Under the pieces are notes generated by a model, which was not told where the DNA came from, did not search any database, and was given only the letters and a program-made list of their open reading frames with translations. From positions 169,501 to 233,500 of the forward strand of contig QVRM01002457.1 in assembly GCA_003439945.1 (NCBI GenBank): a DNA stretch of 64,000 bases, in the 5' to 3' direction. The DNA is from Dermanyssus gallinae. Its lineage: Eukaryota; Arthropoda; Arachnida; Mesostigmata; Dermanyssidae. Made by a program: the position numbers and the translations under genes. Each line of letters starts with the position of its first letter. The first letter of the stretch is position 1. Below are positions 13,021-24,180 of this stretch, one piece after another.

Positions 13021-15969
13021 AGTACTCCAGCTCAACTGCAATCGCAGCAGAGGCGCGCACAACATGCTCCAGGAGGTCAGCAGCAGAGTAGGAGCCGACC
13101 TCTTGTTGCTCAGCGAGCCTAACATCCGGTGGGCAGAAAACCGTTCCCCGGACTGTTTTGCTGACGCCGACAGCGCTACGAGTATCGTACTTGACCATCG
13201 CAGCCAGATGCGCATCTCCGGACACGGCTGCGGCTACGGTTTTACATGGGTTGACGTCGCAAACATCGGACGCTTTTATTCCTGCTACTGCAGTCCTAAC
13301 GTTCCACTTGACAACCTTAACAGGCTTTTAGACGACTTATCTTGCTCTTTTAACCAAACTGACGCGCCACTTTTAGTAATAACCGGAGATTTTAACGCCG
13401 CGGCCAGCGCATGGGGCTCGGCCGGAACCAGTCATAGGGGGCTCGCAATCCTCGACTGGTTAGCGGCTGAAGACCTCGTAATTCTTAACAAAGGTACGCC
13501 CACCTTTCACAGGGCCGGGCGCACCTCATGTATCGATCTTACTATCACGCGCAGGGCCGATGCCAACAAGATTTTAGACTGGAAGGTGATACAGGAAGAG
13601 GAATCCCTCAGCGACTATTTTATCATCGAATTCCACGTGACTACTGCCGCGAAGACAAATCCAACGCAGTGTCCGCTCATCATACGCCAGGGAGCCGAAC
13701 AACTTCGGAGGTCCCTCAGGGCCCTTATAGCAGCAGAGGGACCTCCAACTACGGCGGAGGGTCTCCAGCTGCTCCTATAAAAGGCGTGCGCGGTCTCCCC
13801 AGGCCGTCCCGCACGTCGAGGATACCGAGGAAAGCCAAAACACTGGTGGACCGCGGCACTGGGACAACTACGGCGGAAATGCCTAAAAGCGCGACGGTGG
13901 CTCACCCGCGCCAGACGATCGTCACACGACGGGGAGGCCGCCAGACGCTTTAGAGCCGTATACAAGAACTTGCGGGCCCTGCTGCGCAGGGAAATCTTCA
14001 GGAGTAAGGAACGCTCTTGGAAGGCCTTCCTGGAGGAGCTGGAGGACGACCCCTGGGGGCGCCCATACAAAATGATCAGGGGGCTCCCCCCTTACAAGCG
14101 CAGGGTAGAAATATCTCCGGAAGATGCGCGGGTGGCGATCGAGGCGCTCTTCCCTCAACACCCACCCTTCGACCGCGCCCCCTACCTAGAGGCTTCAGGG
14201 AAGGAGAAAGAGGATACCCCGGAGGTCACGCTCCAAGAGGTGCTGGACGCTGCGGCACGCCTCAAACAGGGAAAGGCACCGGGCCCAGATGGTGTCCCGG
14301 TCTCCGCGGTCACAACACTGATGAAAGAATTTCCAGAAGCGGTGGCGTCAGCGGCGACCGGGATGCTCCGGTCGGGCTCGTTTCCCAGCGCATGGAGGGC
14401 CGCAAGTTTGGTCCTCATACCCAAAGGCCCCAGCTCTTACCGCCCTATTTGCCTACTCGGCTCCCTGGTCAAAGCTTTCGAGTCTATCGTGGAGACACGC
14501 CTGCGGGACTTCGCGGAGGAGAACGACCTGCTGTCAGAGGCTCAGCATGGGTTCCGCAAAGGCCACTCGACAATCGGCACCATAAAGCAGATCCAGACGC
14601 AGGCCGAACTCCTCCACGAATCCCCGCCAAGAAGACGGGACCTCTACCTCGCTATTTTACTAGACTTACGAAACGCTTTTGCTACGCAAACTACCTAAAG
14701 GACCGGACAGTACAGTCCCACGGAATCGTTTTTAACATGACTGCAGGGGTGCCACAGGGCTCCATACTTGGCCCCCTGCTATGAAACATAACGTACGACA
14801 ACGTGCTGCGACTAAGGGACCTGCCCCCCGGGGTCAGCCTCCTAGCCTATGCCGACGACCTCGTCCTCACCGTCCAGGCCCGGACACCGGACCTGCTGCA
14901 AAGCCGTGCGAACGAAGCACTTGAAGACGTCGCCCGCTGGATGCAAGCGGCGGGACTCGCCCTCGCCCACGTCAAGAGCGAGGCAATACTCTTGGTAGGA
15001 CGGAGAAACTGTCCTGCCATTCACCTTCGCCTAGAAGACCAAGAGATTGCGCTTGTTGACAAGGTCAGGTACCTCGGGGTCACCCTAGACAGGGGTCTCC
15101 GCGGCACTGAACACGTGCGGCGAGCGACGGAGAAGGCAACCAAGACAGCAAACAACGTCGCACGGCTTATGCCTAATAATCATGGACCACGACAAACCCA
15201 GCGGCGAATAATCATGTCCGTGGCCGAGTCAGTCGCCCTATACGGAGCTCCGACCTGGCCGACCGACACTCTAAAGCTTGCCGTCAACAGGACGCGCCTG
15301 CGTCGGGCCCAGAGGGTCGGCGCCCTCAGGGTGATCGCGGCGTACCGGACGGTAAGCGCAGCGGCGGCTTTCGTCCTTGCTGGAACGATTCCCTGGGATC
15401 TGAAAGCTGCCGAACGCCGCCGCTTATGGGGTAATCCCCAGCGCAAGAAGGACGAAGAGCGTCGGCATACTATCGACCTCTGGCAGGAAGAATGGGCCGG
15501 CCTACAAGAGGGTGCCCCTGGCACCAGTCTCCGCGCCGTTATACCCGACATCAAGGAATGGCTAAACCGCCCGGGGGGTGAACTCACCTTCTACACGACC
15601 CAGATCCTGACAGGGCATGGCGACTTCCAGTCCTACCTGTTCAGGATTGGGAAGGCTCCCAGTCCTAAATGCATCCACTGCGGCGACGGACCGGAAGACA
15701 CTTCAGACCACACGGTACTGAAGTGTCCAGCATGGGCGGAGCAGCGCGTACCTCTACTGCTCCTAATGAACACACCGGATTTTAACCTACGCGACGTCTG
15801 CAAAAAAATGACAGAAACGCTCTTAAACTGGAACACCACAGCCGGAGTCTTCAGAGCCATTCTACAGAAGAAAACGAGCGCCAACTACCTACGGCGCCCC
15901 CCCGCCCCGTGGCTCCCGGGGAACACACCCGCCAGGAGTAGAAGACTCGCCCCCCCCCTGACTGTTTGA
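13004..15969 (+). pseudogene. element 1 ORF2 (APE endonuclease - RT - zinc knuckle), broken
   Basis: The chosen ATG at 13004 overlaps the ORF1 end by 17 bp in another frame and gives MTPVFKVLQLNCNRSR, the usual R1-type endonuclease start (L-Q-x-N-x-x-R). Endonuclease motifs: LLLLSEPN, VITGDFNAA, RTSCIDLT, LSDYFIIEF (normally S-D-H). RT motifs: YRPICLLGSL, LLDLRNAF, AGVPQGSILGPLL, LLAYADDLVL (catalytic DD present), LGVTLDRG. C-terminal knuckle: CIHCGDGPEDTSDHTVLKC. Lesions: TAA at 13778-13780 between endonuclease and RT; roughly 70 nt lost with frame change near 14680, between RT motifs A and B; TGA at 14782-14784 where element 2 has Trp. Confidence 0.92.
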
Positions 15970-16130
15970 TGATATGCGCAACGCAGTTCCCAGTCAGTGT
16001 GGGGGACGGGGACATGACTGGTTTTTAGTGGGTTGGAGCCCCACACTACCGGCCCGCATCTGCAGGGAGCTCCCCTGCCGCGGTGCACGCGTGTGCAACC
16101 GCATTTCCCAGTTAGTCCTCTATAAAAAAA
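15970..16130 (+). other. element 1 3'UTR with conserved terminal motif and short poly(A)
   Basis: Contains GGTTTTTAGTGGGTTGGAG followed by CCCCACACTACC (16019-16050). The pattern (TTTAGTGGGT ... GAGTCCCACACT) recurs in the 3'UTR of element 2 and in the detached fragments at 22.4 and 30.6 kb. The two halves can pair as a stem. In stringent LINEs such a structure is what the RT recognises; that role is inferred here. Confidence 0.7.
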
Positions 16131-16145
16131 AACCAAAGCTTTTTG
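16131..16145. repeat. right target-site duplication of element 1
   Basis: AACCAAAGCTTTTTG directly after the A-run; identical to 11811-11825. Confidence 0.92.
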
Positions 16146-17303
16146 AATTTTTGTTTTATTTCTTAAATCAGCCTAGGATTACTTGAAGCGGCAGTCTTTC
16201 TTACAGAGAGAAAAAACGGTGCAGAAACTTTGACATCAGATTAAAGGGATAATTAAATATCATAAGTAGTATACTGGTTAAATACTGACGACGCTATTTC
16301 GACAAAAAGCGAATTTGGCATGCATCATATCTGCCATCAGCCACGTCAAAGACAGCTAAGACAGTCCGTGGCTAAAGAAGAGACAAGGTAGGGCAAGGAG
16401 AGAGGACTCTGTTGACTATGGCTGGTTGACTCGGTTGGCAGTCGTTTGCGTGGATCTTACCTGTACAGGTATAGTTGTTCATGAACAAAAAAACAGCGTA
16501 GAACTGAGATGTGTGCTGGGGTCTATGGCCTCACTGGGCCAGTAAATGCAATATGAACGTATTTAAAGAGCACGGAATGGTAAACTTTTACTTCGAGTCA
16601 GTTTTTTTCTGTCGAGACACGAGTTTACGGAGCAGAGTCACCATTGCTGTTTTTCGCTTTCTTAAATCTAATAGAAACTCGGCCCATGTTTCTACGTTTG
16701 ATAATTAGAGCCACCATTGTGAGACTGAAAGTTAACCTGGCGAACAACGTCCTAACCACATTCCTTTAAAGATCTAATGACGCAGTTCGATTTATGTTTT
16801 TTTGCTGGAATTGTAAAAGACATTTTAAAAAACGTATTGGCATCTGCTTTGATCCTACAACACATTCCTATGGGATCCATCCAGCATGCAGCATAACTTT
16901 CGTTATGTGTATATCTTACCTGGATTGACTGTAAGAAGCACCTAAGATCTTAACGCAATATTTGTTTACTCCTTTATTCTCCAGAGGTGGAAAATGCATA
17001 TACACACACCCACCGGCGTGTAGTGTAGGACTGAACACAGGGGAAGAGAATATGTGACTCAACCCTATCTGAGCGCACTACCCACTAGAAACCACCGCTT
17101 CCCGGTTCAAAGTGTACTTTTCACCTATGCTTTTGCAGGGGACCAAATTTAAATATATTTTTTTTATAGTAAAGCCAGATAAAACGGCGATTAGCGGTGA
17201 CCGGCCAACAATGAAACAAATGTGCAATGTTGTCCAGTTTTGTAGATCTTTTAATGCATGAGAACCCCATAAACAAACGGTGTGTTGAACGCTGTCAAAA
17301 TTG
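16146..17303. other. unassigned AT-rich spacer
   Basis: Continuation of the DNA interrupted by element 1. No coding motifs or repeats recognised. Confidence 0.4.

Positions 17304-17341
<38 letters not shown>
17304..17341. repeat. (TA)n microsatellite
   Basis: About 19 TA units. Confidence 0.95.
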
Positions 17342-17345
<4 letters not shown>

Positions 17346-18779
17346 AACAAAGATGCACGCAGACGTACGCATATAAGATGTGCGCCTGTGAATCTGTTTT
17401 GCGTTTTTACTCATACAACATATAAGGACAACCCCTCGTTACTTGGTTTAGCAGTTTGGTGAGTGAGGAATCGACAACCAGTAGACAGATATTTTAGCGT
17501 TCAAACTTCGCACAACGAAGCGGTTATTCTCTGATGTGCCAACTGCCGTTCAGGGAGCCATGGCAGGCCGTCATTACGCTTGTTCTAGTGGTTGTTAGAA
17601 CGTGGCCAAGTTCTCGCCAAGTTGCAATCGTGTTCGTTTTGCGAGGCTTTCGGCCCGGCCTACCTCGTCGAATCGAGCAGAGCCGAATTTTCGTCGTCGA
17701 TTATCGACAAAACCGCTACTGCGGCCTGTTGCCGCACTCCTGAGCAGTCGTGGTGGGCTTGTTCATAAGAGCAACGATATTCGATGAACTGTGTACGTAC
17801 GGTACACAGACAGTTCAACGACGGGAGCCAGAGAACGAAGGTGAACAAGACTGACCGAGTGAGAAAGAGAGAATGGCACCGCTACCTTATTCAATGCGTG
17901 CATTACGTCGAAGAGCAAACGCGGCAACACTGAGGGCAGATGTGAGGAAATGTTTGAAATAAAACGCACCGTGTGAACTAAAGGCCAAATTGAGGGACGG
18001 CTGGATGGAGTGGAGAGAAACAGGGTCCCCACGTGAACGAAGAGACGACAAAAAGAGCAAACAAATTTCCCATAGAGCGTATAGGGAGAGCACAGAGAAA
18101 TATCGGCGGCCGTATGCACAGAAAATACATGTGCATACGGCCTCTCAACTGGCGAGAACCAACTTTGCAGCAGCGGAGAAAGCCAATGTGGAGATAGCGA
18201 AAAACCTACGGGAACAAGGTTGCATAAGTGAAATCAGCCTATCTGAAAAGAGGAGCATTATGGGGCCGCCCATAATAAAGAGAACTCTTTCGCCACTCTG
18301 TCGGCACCCGAAATAGCTGAAGAATGGACGGCGTAGAAGATCTATTATTGTATAAATAGGGATTTAGTGAATCAAGTATCAGTTTCAAATATATCGCGCA
18401 AAGCAAAGCTTCAAGTTTGTTTCAAACGCTTTCACTCATATACTAACAACCGCGACGAGCAAGGTGGAAATAGCTTTCCAAAAGAACCGATCGCTCATTT
18501 GTCGAGTAATGCGGCATATATCTATTGTACATAAAATAAAATTGCTTTAATATTGGCGATCGCGTGTGTATGTTATGTGGTGACTTGAACATTGAACGAC
18601 ATTACATTCGTAAATGTGAGTACTTCGATCAGCGCACATCTTCAATCTGAGCGAGTGCGAACTCAATTTTGAACCCAAATTTTAGAAGCTACTAGTAAAT
18701 GATCAATAAATACATATGCAAACACAAATGCCAAACAGCAAAGTAGGGCTTTTTCGAATCTTAGTGGCGGTGACGTTTT
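17342..18779. other. unassigned; perfect 13-bp hairpin at 18108-18142
   Basis: No gene recognised. Hairpin arms GGCCGTATGCACA (18108-18120) and its exact complement (18130-18142) enclose a 9-nt loop. Open frames at 17763-18119 (-) and 17990-18316 (+) lack domains. Confidence 0.45.
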
Positions 18780-18849
18780 TTAACTATATGACGGTCCGAG
18801 GAAATTGTTTGTTTCACTTGGCAGCAATTGTATCGCTGTTGGCGTCCTC

Positions 18850-19020
18850 ATTTTAGCCGGTGTTGTTTCGTTACTGCTGTTTCTACTGTCATTTCTGTTG
18901 TCGTTGCTATTGTTGTTGTTGTTGTTGCTGTTGTCGCTAAGGTGGTTGTTGTTGGTGCTGCTCCTGTTACCTGCGGTGTTGTTGTTATTATGGTTGTTGC
19001 TATTGTTGCTGCCTGTCAGC
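18850..19020. repeat. impure (GTT/GCT)n trinucleotide tract
   Basis: Read on the minus strand this gives a poly-Asn run (NNSNNHNNNN type), on the plus strand poly-Leu/Val. It could be a homopolymeric tract of a host exon, but repeat expansion alone explains it. Confidence 0.7.
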
Positions 19021-19156
19021 GGCGTCCAGTACGCTTGAACCGGGGTTTCGGCCGCGTCCCCACCAACACACGCTTGCCTGTTCCATCTATCCTCGTGCAA
19101 CCTGAGCATTGCGTTACGTAGTAGTGTCCGTTCCAACGACCAACAGTAGCGCTCAC

Positions 19157-19194
19157 CGTGCAGGCGATGTACGTGGCCAGAGCGGTCACGCCGC
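19157..19194 (-). CDS. possible 38-nt host micro-exon
   Basis: On the minus strand a good acceptor (TGCTATTTATTTTCAG) precedes 38 nt encoding GGVTALATYIACT-like hydrophobic residues, followed by a consensus donor GTGAGC. Third positions are mostly G/C. It lies 3' of the larger exon candidate at 20171-20419 on the same strand, and both look membrane-spanning, so they may belong to one gene. This is splice-site reading by eye with no homology support. Confidence 0.2.
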
Positions 19195-20170
19195 CTGAAA
19201 ATAAATAGCAGCACTGGGTCACACCTTCCGGTATCCGTTCGGGGCTATCATAACGTGCAGCGATTCGTTAGCGTCACAACTTTAGTTCGACCAACCTTAC
19301 CCCCAAACCCGCCTTTCCTACATTCCCCTTCCATCGTCGCTCCACCTTTCGGGGCCTTTTTGTTGATAGGTCGACCCCTTCCTCCATCGGTCGTATCTCA
19401 AGCGCCAAATAGCCAAGTACGCACGTTTAGAAAAGGCCAGTGCAGCCAGCACTGGCTGGCCTTGTTGTTGATGTTCCTTCTTTGCAAACAGCGGCGATTG
19501 CGCTGGCAGAAGCAGCAGCTGCAGCCGCAGCAGCTCACTGCTGAGAAAGCACCCATGTAAAAGCACCCACTGTCACAATCTTTATTGGTGCCGCGTCCTG
19601 CCGACCCTCTCCTTCATTGCTCTCGCCCTGAGAGACTCAAGGTCCAAGGCGAGCGGGAGGCGAGGCCGCCTTGACCTCGGCTGACCTTGGAACGACGTGT
19701 TGCAACAAGTCGGTCGAACAACCCAATCTTTTGGCCGCTCCACTAGGGTACAGGGCGTAAGTCGTGCGTACTGGCCCGGCATAAGGTCAGACAACTAATC
19801 ATCGATGGTAAACAAGGTTTGGTTAAGCGCGTTACCTAAGCGTTGAGCTCGTACGCACTATGGTCGGTGTACCGCGTCGACTCACTCCACGTCCGACTCG
19901 GCGCGTGGATGGGAAACTTACTACTTAACGACGATGACACCAAGTTCTACGGTATCATAGCAAAAAAAATTATCGTCTGGTCAGTTTTTATATCTGTGTA
20001 GCTAACGTGAAAACGATTTGTTTCGGTTCGTGTAACTTACTTCCTAGCATAGCAACAGCTACAACTAGAGCGCAATAAACCGATTACTTACGAACTTGCC
20101 GTATACTTCTCTTGGACGGCTTAAACGTTCTTTGAAGTTTCTAATACGATTTACTACTAATTTAATTCTA
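19195..20170. other. unassigned, possible intron
   Basis: Moderately GC-rich DNA without recognised repeats. Short open frames only. It would be intronic if the flanking exon candidates are real. Confidence 0.35.
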
Positions 20171-20419
20171 CTGTTCGCTGAGGCGAAGGTTGTCAAAGCC
20201 TAGCGACGCCAGTCCGAAGAACAAAGATAAATTGTCGAGCATTCCAGAATCGTCGTATGGATCGCCACCAGTTTTGCGAGGTACAAGACAGACAGTGGAG
20301 CCACAACGGCTGCCAATAGGCCAAAATGCCAATTTCTCATCAAGAGACATATCCAGGCCGCGCCAGCTGTACATCGAGTATGTGCCTATCGCGGCACAGA
20401 AACACAGCGCGGCTAGCGC
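20168..20419 (-). CDS. possible host exon, membrane-protein-like, stop at its end
   Basis: Reading minus from 20419, an acceptor-like TTTACAGTGTCTAG is followed in phase 0 by an 83-codon open frame ending in TAG (20170-20168). It begins with a hydrophobic stretch ALAALCFCAAIGTYSMYSW, then a polar segment with three Cys and PRKTGGDPYDDSG, then LDNLSLFFGLASLGF. No element similarity is evident and the composition is protein-like. The complementary plus frame is also open and Ser-rich, which lowers confidence. If real, it is the last coding exon, or is spliced just before the TAG. I do not recognise the family. Confidence 0.35.
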   Translation of the reverse strand, partial: ALAALCFCAAIGTYSMYSWRGLDMSLDEKLAFWPIGSRCGSTVCLVPRKTGGDPYDDSGMLDNLSLFFGLASLGFDNLRLSEQ

Positions 20420-20618
20420 CTAGACACTGTAAACCAACGGCGCTGTACTGAAGAAGAAAAATAGCCTTAAGCGAATGGCACAAACGTCGTTGAGGTTTTC
20501 AACATAGTCGATCGCCGCGTCGGCTACCTATAAGTTGAGTTAGGCAATTCCAGGATAAATCGCTTTGGAATTTCCCTACTTACCGCTCTCCTCTATGCCT
20601 ATCCTAGTTGATCCTGCT

Positions 20619-20803
20619 CGGTCGAGCCCGGTGGCGTGGTGTCGCCTCGCAACCAGAGGAGACATATAGGTGCGCGGGTTCGAGCCCCACCGTTGCACAT
20701 TTGTATTTATGGGGGTCCGTCTATGAAGCAATGTGAAAAATTGCAGTTCCGTAGACGTTAAATCTTGGCTGAGGGTCAGCCCGAAAACGTTACTTTACTT
20801 TAC
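20619..20803 (+). mobile_element. tRNA-derived SINE (SINE-1), complete with target-site duplication
   Basis: A 185-bp element between 10-bp duplications TGATCCTGCT (20609-20618 and 20804-20813). The head resembles a tRNA: an A-box-like GGTGGCGTGGTGTCG and a B box GGTTCGAGCCC about 45 nt later, serving as an internal RNA polymerase III promoter. The body reads GGGGGTCCGTCTATGAAGCA and the tail is a (TTTAC)n-like repeat. A second copy lies at 60897-61075 on the other strand, so this is a real family. Confidence 0.88.
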
Positions 20804-20813
20804 TGATCCTGCT

Positions 20814-21429
20814 TGAGTCTCCCAATTGACCAGCTGGTGAGGCGCACACAGTCTCATAACACAGTCGGCCGCCAATATAGGCAAGCATGCATCATCCTCG
20901 TGTACACTCTGAATGAAATCACTATCGCATATAAGGTCCCGCTGAGACGTGACTCCGTGACACCCAATTAAAACGTTGCAGTACGACTTCGAGACGATCT
21001 GAAGACTAAACGCGTTATCTCTACCCGCCAACTACGGTTAATTAAGGTGCCTCTGACATCTACGTGAATAGTGTACGAAGAACGCTCTACTGCTAACCTG
21101 GCAGGAAACTTTATGGACAAACGAATGACCCAAATATGCCTGCCTATATATTGACTATAGTATACTATTATTACGACAGCCTTTACACACATAATGACTA
21201 TAATATAATTTGACTAGTAGAAAAAACAGTCGTATCAACTGAGCAGCCTTTATTTGATAACTAACTTGGATAGCTAAAATGCATGCTAGTATAAAAACAA
21301 AGAACGACAAAAAGAATTGTCTTCGTTAAGTTGTTTTAAAAAAAATGCATTTACCTCTGGGGATCGACACGGTACGCGATCATATGGCCCTAGGTAGCTT
21401 AAACTTTAATAAACATGCAGCATGTTCTT
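20814..21429. other. unassigned spacer
   Basis: AT-rich; no gene or repeat recognised. 21360-21430 runs into the 3' end of LINE copy B. Confidence 0.4.
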
Positions 21430-23300
21430 CAACGAATAAATGCATCAAACGTTTTATCGACATGCCCTTGTACGTGCAATCTATCACCACATTTGTCATA
21501 GGCAAAATTCATTTTTAAACATCTATCGTGGTTTTTCCAGACCGCCTTTTATGATTCATCTATATCAGTCAATTTTTAGTTCCTAAAACTCAATCATGTA
21601 TGAAGGTCTATTTTCACCAGTTCAAGAACCAGTAATCGGCATGAAAAGTACCCTGAGAGCTCCCTCTCAGAATCCTGTATCTACACATTTATTAATAATC
21701 GTTTAGTGGCATACTCCCTTACATACAATACGTCTCAATTATTAAGCAGTATTATTTGCAATCGTTTGCAAGACAACACATTATCCCGACGAGACAGACT
21801 CTATGGCACTGTTTCGGATAATCCGTGGCGAGTGTAGATCTCCCAAGTAGGTTGTGCCCCATCTAGTGATTCCGTTAGTAAAAATCAATTGCAGGAGCGC
21901 CTTGTAAAAAAAGGACGAAAAAACGCGGGAGACTTTGACCTTCCTCAGATGCGCCAGCAATGCCACGAGAGCACAGCGGAATCTGACGCTAGGCCGAACG
22001 TTTCGTCTTGGACGGATCACGACAAGGCGAAACTGTTTAAAGTTTTGACATTCTCGTTTCGATACCGGCTTCCACATGCCCCAAAATGAACCTTTGAAAG
22101 CTCAGCGGGCGAGATGCCAAACATCTGAGTTGTACCATCCGCATATACTACTGATCAACACTCTACCTTTCATAAAATGCCGCGCAAGACAAAATGTATG
22201 CAGGTTATAAGGACGAAGAGTCAAAAACCGACCCCTGGGGAGTTTGGATCAAGATAATCTCCCAGCTCAAGCCCCCTACTGACACAAATTATTCACGTCC
22301 GCCTAGGTATGGTTTAGCCCAACCGCAGGTAGACATGCGGGATGATAGTCAGGGATAAGGCTGATTGAAGGAAAACGGCAGAGACGCCTCTCCCACGGCT
22401 TCGAAGTAATGCCAAAGTAATACCGAGCCTGGGGAGGTGGGGAGGAATCCGGGTTTAGTGGGTTTGCGAGTCTCACACTAGTCACGCAGGCTGCTAGTGG
22501 CGCATGTGCATCATGCATTCCCGAAACCTCCCAGAACAAAACAACGCAACATCACGTCAGAACATAGAGTGGTCTAGGCCAAAGGCCTTGCTTCTTAACA
22601 AGTCTCTCGAGTACTTTGAATATAAATGGCACCAGTGATATCGGTCGACTGTTTCCGGGTTGATTCCTATCGCTCTTGTCTGTGTATCGCGGGATTACGA
22701 TACGTGTCGATTAAATTAAAGATCGACCAGGTACGCTTCTCCGAGAATCAAATAAATCCGACTTCCCAACATTTGCAGCACATTGCAGTCATTGAGCTGT
22801 AATAGCACTAAAATCAAATACATTGGGCTCAAAGCTCCCCGTGCCCGAGATGGCGTCATCCATATCCCGTGGAAAAAAGCACAACCGCCGTTTTAGCACC
22901 GAATGAAGTAAAAAAAAAACTCTTTTAGTTTGTTTACGATTTCCTGGGCTTGCCGGACCAGTTTGGCCATTGACCAGCAGACGCGGAAAAGACCGTGTCA
23001 ACAACAACAGAAGTTGTCTGTAGATGTCGCTCACAGTTTGCAATAATGATATGATTAATGCACGGGACCAGAGGGACAGCATTGGACATGAGGTTCATAT
23101 AGACGGCATGCTCGCAGTTCTTGCTGGCAAGGGCCGAACCATATTTAACAGAGACAGAGTCCCCTCCCCTCCCCCATCCTGCAGATCAATGTTGCTGTCC
23201 TCCATGGGAACACAAGGCAATTTCCCAGTAGCTGGCAGAATATCGTCAAAGACCCCCATGACATGTCTGACAATCATGTCTCATCAGAGAATACTCCGAT
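21430..23300 (-). pseudogene. CR1-like LINE (copy B), degenerate, with nested insertion
   Basis: Minus-strand reading: about 22735-22560 gives NSRPISLVPFIFKVLERLVK, the RT motif seen as R-P-I-S-L-L-P-x-x-S-K-x-x-E. About 22160 gives YADGTTQMFGIS in place of the F-A-D-D-T active site. 21900-21840 gives YKALLQLIFTNGITRWGTTY, the RT C-terminal block. Then comes a 3'UTR shared with copy A (0.6-1.8 kb). Upstream, 23300-22800 is open in pieces and probably belongs to the same element. Between the two RT parts lies an unrelated R1-type 3' end (22290-22560, +). All frames are broken. The second catalytic Asp of the RT box is Gly. Confidence 0.6.
22290..22560 (+). mobile_element. 5'-truncated R1-type LINE 3' end, nested in LINE copy B
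   Basis: Contains GGGTTTAGTGGGTTTGCGAG then TCTCACACTAGTC (22449-22482), the 3'UTR motif of elements 1 and 2. It continues as GGCGCATG...CATTCCCGAAACCTCCC, which matches the minus strand of 30590-30720. No protein remains. It separates two RT blocks of the host LINE, showing that it inserted later. Confidence 0.6.
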
Positions 23301-24086
23301 GACATAACAGTTAACGCGGGGCGGCGCAGACGCCTCCACCTTGCCGTCTCATGCAATCTCCATGAGGTCGAGTGCACAATGCGTGTGGATTGCTAGACCT
23401 CCACCGCTAGATCTGCATGCAGATATGTAGTCCTGCAAACCGTAAACGAGTTCGTTGTATTGTAGCCCTATAAACCGTAAACGAGTTCGTCACCCCCCTA
23501 AACCAGGCATCAAAGGGCCATAAGATCGTCGAACCTCGTCTCGGAACGGAGGTTCCACGCATTCATATGTAGACGTGCAAAGCTGGTATAGCCGTTAGAT
23601 ACATGTGCCCGACACCAACGGGTCTTACCAGCGGCGAGTCCTCAGCGCTTATCGTAGTTATCAAAGAAGGGGCGCACCAGCAGCCCATTCTTAGTCAAGT
23701 GCGTGTTTTACCATTGTGCTAGTGTGACAAGTTACTTTGGTTGAGCGGGGGAAATAATAAAACACTAATCGCTTCTGAACGCATACGTATATATTTAGCG
23801 CTATTTGGCCTTTGAGTCATTGGTTTGTCTGAGCCAGGCTCGGGCTCATTGTAGCTTGATTGCGGTCGGCTTGACTTCTTCCAGTCGGCATTATTCCAGG
23901 GCCAGCCATGAGAGCCCTAGTATGAGCAGACTACTCTTTATGCGGCGTTCTTCATTATACGCCCGATGCACGTGCAAACGCTGTGAGTAATACACTATCA
24001 TGATGCCGGTTTTCTCTCTTAGAGCTGAGAAAGGGATATGGCTGCTTCTTAATAAGGAACTAGCTAAATCACTACTGCGTGACCTC
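23301..24086. other. unassigned; 35-bp imperfect tandem duplication at 23437-23490
   Basis: AAACCGTAAACGAGTTCGT occurs twice with period 35 (23437-23455, 23472-23490). No coding region recognised. Confidence 0.5.
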
Positions 24087-24180
24087 TATATATATATATA
24101 GAAAATATTGTGATGATTTATTAATCATTTACAATGTGGTTGCACACTCGGCAGTGCTCGCCTTAGTATATATATATAAT
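24087..24180 (-). mobile_element. 65-bp 3' end of the R2-clade element inside a (TA)n array
   Basis: 24101-24165, read on the minus strand, matches the last 65 bp of the R2-clade element at 47309-47373, including TGTAAATGATTAATAAATCA and TCACAATATTTTC, with a few mismatches. (TA)n lies on both sides (24087-24100 and 24167-24180). DNA beyond the arrays differs from that beyond the 47-kb copy, so this is an independent, severely 5'-truncated insertion. Confidence 0.85.

Larger units (their letters stand above)
11826..16130 (+). mobile_element. R1-clade LINE, 5'-truncated (element 1)
   Basis: A 4305-bp non-LTR retrotransposon bounded by a perfect 15-bp duplication and ending in a short A-run (16124-16130). 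Order: partial ORF1 with three CCHC knuckles, ORF2 with APE-type endonuclease, RT and a terminal zinc knuckle, then about 160 bp of 3'UTR. ORF1 starts well inside the region matched by the 767-aa ORF1 of element 2, so the 5' end is missing. GC content and GC3 are clearly higher than in element 2 and in the flanks. Coding is broken by stops, frameshifts and a deletion, so it is not autonomous. Confidence 0.93.

Noticed and set aside
12508..13215. Long minus-strand frames across element 1
   Set aside because: Antisense shadows of ORF1/ORF2 in GC-rich sequence.
18780..19214. Poly-Asn protein on the minus strand
   Set aside because: The Asn run comes from a (GTT)n tract; flanking residues show no family. 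Only the small GTGAGC-bounded segment was kept, as a weak candidate.
20625..20700. Functional tRNA gene
   Set aside because: A and B boxes are present, but there is no acceptor-stem pairing; the unit is 185 bp with target duplications and a second copy, so it is a SINE.
23437..23490. CRISPR-like repeat pair
   Set aside because: Only two units with no further array, in eukaryotic DNA; a local tandem duplication.
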